45,923 nucleotides of DNA from Terriglobia bacterium (GTDB lineage Bacteria; Acidobacteriota; Terriglobia; UBA7540), in NCBI GenBank assembly GCA_020073545.1, contig JAIQEZ010000068.1, forward strand, positions 1 through 45,923, given 5' to 3'. The translations under genes were made by a program, and so were the position numbers. Positions 42,352-45,923 of the stretch are shown here, in pieces; position 1 is the first letter of the stretch, and each line of letters begins with the position of its first letter. The notes beneath the pieces are model-generated. The model was not told where the DNA came from. It searched no databases and saw nothing but the letters and a program-made list of their open reading frames with translations.

Positions 42352-43092
42352 ATGACCGACGAAAAACATGAGCCGCCCAAGGCGGTCGAGGGGGCTGGGG
42401 CCTCCGCTCAAAAGCCTGCCGCCGAGGGCGGCGGGGCAAGCCCGCAAGCCAAACCCGACGCGGCTGCAACATCCAAACCACCTGCGCCTGCAGGTGCGGG
42501 TGGCGGAGCACCCGGCGCGCCCGCCAAACCCCCGGCCGCAGCTCCGCCCAAACCACCCGCCGCAGCCGCCAAAGCCCCCGTAAAGCCCGAGCCTTGGTCG
42601 AGTCCGCTTCTCGATGAACTGCAAAAAAGACTCCCGGGCGCGATAAGTGAAGCGGTAATCTTCCGCAATATGCCGTCGCTGAACGTGGTGAAAGAGCACC
42701 TGGTCGCCGTCTGCCAATTCTTGAAAAGCGGCGAGGGCGGCCCTTACACCCTGCTGACCGATGAGACGGCGGTGGATTATCCCAGGCGCGAGAAGCGTTT
42801 CGACATCATCTATCACCTTTACTCTTTCCGGCGGAACGACCGTTTGCGGTTGCGGGTTCAGGTGGGTGAAGGGGAGAAGGTTCCGTCGGTGACGGGTGTC
42901 TGGCCGACCGCGAACTGGCTGGAGCGCGAAGTCTACGACATGTTCGGCGTGGAGTACGAAGGCCACCCGGATTTGAAGCGCATCCTGATGCCCGACGGTT
43001 GGGTGGGACACCCGCTGCGCAAGGATTACGACATCCTCAAGCAGGACGACGCTTGGGTGAAGGCCAACCTGGGAATCGAGAGCGCACAGTAA
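42352..43092 (+). CDS. nuoC: NADH-quinone oxidoreductase subunit C
   Basis: The product is 246 aa. The C-terminal two thirds are the 30-kDa subunit of the complex I hydrophilic arm: [40 protein letters not shown] and [19 protein letters not shown]. The first 75 residues are a low-complexity Ala/Pro/Lys tail ([20 protein letters not shown]) without parallel in ordinary NuoC. ATG 42352 is taken, with GAGG 4 bases upstream; no nuoA or nuoB gene precedes it, and a tRNA gene and repeat-like DNA lie there instead. nuoD follows 3 bases after the stop. Confidence 0.93.
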   Translation: MTDEKHEPPKAVEGAGASAQKPAAEGGGASPQAKPDAAATSKPPAPAGAGGGAPGAPAKPPAAAPPKPPAAAAKAPVKPEPWSSPLLDELQKRLPGAISEAVIFRNMPSLNVVKEHLVAVCQFLKSGEGGPYTLLTDETAVDYPRREKRFDIIYHLYSFRRNDRLRLRVQVGEGEKVPSVTGVWPTANWLEREVYDMFGVEYEGHPDLKRILMPDGWVGHPLRKDYDILKQDDAWVKANLGIESAQ

Positions 43093-43095
43093 CCC

Positions 43096-44208
43096 ATGTC
43101 GGAAGCCACTTTCCTTGACGCCAACGAGCTGGTCATCAACATGGGGCCGCAGCACCCGGCCACGCACGGCGTGCTGCGCGTTAAGTTGAAGCTCGACGGC
43201 GAGCGCGTATTGGGGACGGAGTGCATCATCGGCTACCTGCACCGCGGCGTCGAGAAGATCGCCGAAAACCGCACCTACCAGCAGTTCGCTCCTTACGTCG
43301 ATCGCACGGATTACGTGGCCGCCGTGACCAACGGCATGGGATATGTGGAGGCGGTCGAAAAGCTCCTAGGAGTGGAGATCCCTCCGCGCGCTCAGTACAC
43401 GCGCATGATCCTGGCCGAATTGCAGCGCATCGCCAGCCACCTCCTCTGGCTCGGCACCCACGCGCTCGACCTTGGCGCCATGACGCCGGTTTTCTACACC
43501 TTTCGCGAGCGCGAGGAAATCCTGAAAATCGTGGAGGAATATTGCGGCGCGCGCCTCACCACGCACGCTTTCCGCATCGGCGGACTTCAGTACGACCTCT
43601 ACGGTGGGTTCGAAAAGGACGTGGTGAAATTCTGCGATTATTTCCTGCCCAAGGTCGATGAGTACGAGCAACTCCTCACGAAGAACCGCATCTGGATTAA
43701 CCGTACGCGGAACGTGGGCGTGATCTCCGGCGAAGACGCCATTGCTTACGGTGTAACGGGGCCCGTGCTGCGCGGCTCGGGCGTGAAGTGGGACATCCGC
43801 AAAGCTCAGCCTTATGAAGCCTATGACCAGGTTGAATTCGACGTCCCTATCGGCGAGCGCGGCGACACCTACGACCGGTACATCGTGCGTATGCAGGAGA
43901 TGCGCCAGTCCGTGCGGATCATTCGACAGTGCGTCGAGCGCCTGGGGCCCGGGCCGATCTTTGGAAAAGTCGGCAAGGTCATCAAGCCGCCGGTCGGCGA
44001 GGTTTACCATTCCATCGAAGCTCCCAAAGGCGAACTCGGCTATTACGTAGTCAGCGACGGGTCGACGAATCCCTATCGCGTGCGCGTGCGCCCGCCGTCG
44101 CTGATCAATCTGCAGGCTCTGGACAAGATGGCCCAAGGGCATTTGGTGGCCGATATCGTCGCCATCATCGGCACGCTGGATATCGTGCTCGGCGAAGTTG
44201 ACCGGTAA
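43096..44208 (+). CDS. nuoD: NADH-quinone oxidoreductase subunit D
   Basis: The product is 370 aa, the 49-kDa subunit. It opens with [20 protein letters not shown] and shows [76 protein letters not shown] and [20 protein letters not shown]. The quinone-site histidine lies in GPQHPATHG and the tyrosine in DRTDYVAA. It is separate from nuoC (not the NuoCD fusion of E. coli). ATG 43096 follows the nuoC stop by 3 bases without a clear ribosome site, so translational coupling is likely. Confidence 0.96.
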   Translation: MSEATFLDANELVINMGPQHPATHGVLRVKLKLDGERVLGTECIIGYLHRGVEKIAENRTYQQFAPYVDRTDYVAAVTNGMGYVEAVEKLLGVEIPPRAQYTRMILAELQRIASHLLWLGTHALDLGAMTPVFYTFREREEILKIVEEYCGARLTTHAFRIGGLQYDLYGGFEKDVVKFCDYFLPKVDEYEQLLTKNRIWINRTRNVGVISGEDAIAYGVTGPVLRGSGVKWDIRKAQPYEAYDQVEFDVPIGERGDTYDRYIVRMQEMRQSVRIIRQCVERLGPGPIFGKVGKVIKPPVGEVYHSIEAPKGELGYYVVSDGSTNPYRVRVRPPSLINLQALDKMAQGHLVADIVAIIGTLDIVLGEVDR

Positions 44209-44211
44209 CGA

Positions 44212-44310
44212 ACAATTCTGAATGCTGAATTGTGAATTATGAGAGTTGGGGGAGATTAACTAGAAGCCTGTATCGGCGGCGTTGAGATCTTCACACTTCA
44301 TAATTCTTTT
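44212..44310. repeat. Short-word repeat tract (AATTCTGAATGCTGAATTGTG type)
   Basis: The nuoD-nuoH gap contains TTCTGAATGCTGAATTGTGA, ATTATGAG and, further on, CACTTCATAATTC, which partly inverts the first part. AT-rich against GC-rich neighbours. It stands where nuoEFG are found in standard operons. Confidence 0.6.
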
Positions 44311-44334
44311 CGGCACGCGGTCCCCGGATTGAAC

Positions 44335-45549
44335 ATGTTAGAGAACATAAGCAATTTCCTCAACGCCAACCCGCTCCTGCTTGCGCTCCTCAAGATCCTC
44401 ATTGTGTTGGCGGTCCTCGCGGGCATTGTTGCCTACTTGGTTTACATGGAGCGGAAGGTTCTGGCTTTCATGCAGGCGCGCCTGGGTCCGATGCGCGTGG
44501 GCCCCTGGGGACTCTTGCAGCCCGTCGCGGACGGATTGAAGCTGCTGCTTAAGGAAGACATCATTCCTGCCGGCGCGGACGAGTGGGTCTTCCTGCTGTC
44601 TCCCGCCATCAGCGTCGCCGCCGCCTTCACGGTTTTTGCCGCCATCCCCTTCGCGGGTAATTTCTATATAACCGATATCAATATCGGTTTGCTGTTCATA
44701 TTGGCGGTTTCATCGCTCGGCATCTACGGAATCATTCTGGGTGGCTGGTCGTCCAACAGTCATTATCCTCTGCTCGGCGCGCTGCGCTCTTCCGCGCAAC
44801 TGGTGAGTTACGAAGTGGCCGCAGGAATGGCTTTAGTGGGCGTGCTGCTCATTTCCAATTCCCTCAGTATGGTCGAGATCGTGAAGCGACAACTGGAAAT
44901 GGGCGTCTGGAACGTGTTTCTCCAGCCGCTGGCCTTCGTGATTTACGTTATCGCGGCGGTGGCCGAAACCAATCGCAATCCCTTCGATCTGCCCGAGGCC
45001 GAATCCGAGCTGACGGCGGGTTTCCACACCGAATACAGCGGCTTTCGTTTCGCGCTCTACTTTCTGTCCGAGTATACGAACATGGTAGTGGTGTCGTGCA
45101 TCGCTGTCACGCTCTTCCTGGGTGGATGGCTACGGCCCTTCGCCAATATCGCGGCACTGGACTTCCTCAAGTTCACGCCCATCGTGGCCTTTCTGGGGGC
45201 GGCGGGCTTTGTGCTCTGGCTGGGGCTGAAGAGCCTGGTGCAGCTGGAGCGCTATTTCTTTGTGGTGCTCGCCGCAGTTTTTGTGCTGCTGGCGATTCTG
45301 GTGGCTTATCCGCCGGTGCTGAGCGCCATCCAGGGGATTTTCTGGTTTGGCGCGAAAGTGCTGGCGTTCCTTTACGCCTTCATTTGGTATCGCGCAACTT
45401 TTCCGCGCTATCGCTATGACCAACTGATGAACGTGGGTTGGCGGTGGATGATTCCCCTGGCCCTCGTGAATTTGATAGCCACGGCAGTCATTCGATACTG
45501 GTTGAGTTCGCATATAGCGGTGACTCCGGCGGCGTGGCTGAGCAGGTGA
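44335..45549 (+). CDS. nuoH: NADH-quinone oxidoreductase subunit H
   Basis: The product is 404 aa, an integral membrane subunit with about eight or nine hydrophobic helices. Family signatures: YMERKVLAFMQARLGPMRVG, GLLQPVADGLKLLLKEDIIP, GWSSNSHYPLLGALRSSAQL, VSYEVAAG, and AVAETNRNPFDLPEAESELT, GFHTEYSGFRFALYFLSEY. It forms part of the quinone cavity and the link to the proton channels. At 404 aa it is longer than E. coli NuoH (about 325), due to an extended C-terminal part with extra helices. ATG 44335 is chosen over TTG 44329. nuoI begins 2 bases after the stop. Confidence 0.95.
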   Translation: MLENISNFLNANPLLLALLKILIVLAVLAGIVAYLVYMERKVLAFMQARLGPMRVGPWGLLQPVADGLKLLLKEDIIPAGADEWVFLLSPAISVAAAFTVFAAIPFAGNFYITDINIGLLFILAVSSLGIYGIILGGWSSNSHYPLLGALRSSAQLVSYEVAAGMALVGVLLISNSLSMVEIVKRQLEMGVWNVFLQPLAFVIYVIAAVAETNRNPFDLPEAESELTAGFHTEYSGFRFALYFLSEYTNMVVVSCIAVTLFLGGWLRPFANIAALDFLKFTPIVAFLGAAGFVLWLGLKSLVQLERYFFVVLAAVFVLLAILVAYPPVLSAIQGIFWFGAKVLAFLYAFIWYRATFPRYRYDQLMNVGWRWMIPLALVNLIATAVIRYWLSSHIAVTPAAWLSR

Positions 45550-45551
45550 GG

Positions 45552-45923
45552 ATGACCTGGAAGGATTTTCTGGGGCGGATCTTTCTGCTTGACCTGATCA
45601 ACGGTCTGCGGCTGACGTTTTCCTACCAGCGCCCGGGGGCTGTTTACACCGAGCAATATCCACTCGAGCGGCCTCCGGTGGCAGAGCGTTATCGCGGCGC
45701 ACCGCGCCTGAACAATCATCCCGAGACGGGCGAGACGCTGTGCATCGCCTGTAACTTGTGCGCGCTGGCCTGTCCAGAGAACCTGATTGTGGTGGGGTGG
45801 GCGCGCACGGAGGATCGCAAAAAGCGGCTGACCACGTTCACGTACGATCTTTCGCGCTGCATGTTCTGCGGGCTGTGCGAGGACGCCTGTCCGGTGGACG
45901 CGCTGGAGCTGACGCAGGACTTC
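45552..45923 (+). CDS. nuoI: NADH-quinone oxidoreductase subunit I, N-terminal part (cut by window end)
   Basis: From ATG 45552 a frame of 124 codons runs to the end of the window. It encodes an N-terminal amphipathic helix (FLGRIFLLDLINGLRLTFSY), an RPGAVYTEQYPLERPP loop, and two 4Fe-4S motifs: CIACNLCALACPENLIVV and CMFCGLCEDACPVDALEL. These bind clusters N6a and N6b that pass electrons toward N2. GGTGAGG stands immediately before the ATG, and the nuoH stop is 2 bases upstream. The stop codon is not in the window. Confidence 0.95.
   Translation, partial: MTWKDFLGRIFLLDLINGLRLTFSYQRPGAVYTEQYPLERPPVAERYRGAPRLNNHPETGETLCIACNLCALACPENLIVVGWARTEDRKKRLTTFTYDLSRCMFCGLCEDACPVDALELTQDF

Overview
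This window looks like chromosomal DNA of a Gram-negative bacterium, most likely an Acidobacteriota member (Terriglobia-like) or a metagenome bin of one. It carries lpxC (lipid A, hence an outer membrane), a Nuo complex I locus, several CRTAC1/FG-GAP, PEGA and beta-propeller secreted proteins, GC-rich codon use, a relic of an acidobacterial-style RHS/YD-repeat protein, and intergenic gaps filled with short-word and hairpin repeats. I assigned the phylum from memory of gene content; no 16S gene is present.

Layout. (1) 1-5.3 kb, minus strand: 5' end of ruvC, then a sugar/AI-2-like carbon module: a glutamine amidotransferase, an LsrF-type class I aldolase/thiolase, an Rpe-family epimerase that looks LsrE-like, and a fused class II aldolase-SDR enzyme of the rhamnulose-1-P aldolase/lactaldehyde dehydrogenase type. 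(2) 5.7-11 kb: gdhA and lpxC (minus) and divergent polA (plus). (3) 11.1-21.5 kb, minus strand: an apparent eight-gene operon, mostly exported: an HZS-alpha-like PD40/haem-c protein, a CRTAC1 FG-GAP protein, a YVTN-propeller/di-haem MauG-like protein (frameshifted), a second propeller, a RidA-fold protein, a DAHP synthase and two LivJ-like binding proteins with no permease. It sits downstream of a Crp/Fnr regulator and a eukaryote-type citrate synthase, and the gap between regulator and operon holds two ATGAC/GTCAT dyads. This is the best candidate here for an undescribed system. (4) 24-28.4 kb: YbaK deacylase, DUF2461 protein, SagB-type nitroreductase, parallel beta-helix protein. (5) 28.6-33.4 kb, plus strand: two tandem paralogous PEGA proteins, an uncharacterised secreted protein and a translationally coupled alpha/beta hydrolase. 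(6) 33.5-41.6 kb: GH78 rhamnosidase, GH2 enzyme, RHS relic and GH31 alpha-xylosidase, pointing to hydrolysis of plant or microbial heteropolysaccharide outside the cytoplasm. (7) 42-45.9 kb: tRNA-Ser(GCU), then nuoC-nuoD-nuoH-nuoI (nuoI cut by the window end), with no nuoAB before and no nuoEFG between.

Common themes: exported enzymes and sensors; rhamnose release (GH78) with a possible rhamnose catabolic enzyme in the same window; and a set of intergenic repeat families that inflate naive ORF starts. All functions are inferred from reading sequence; no database search was run.
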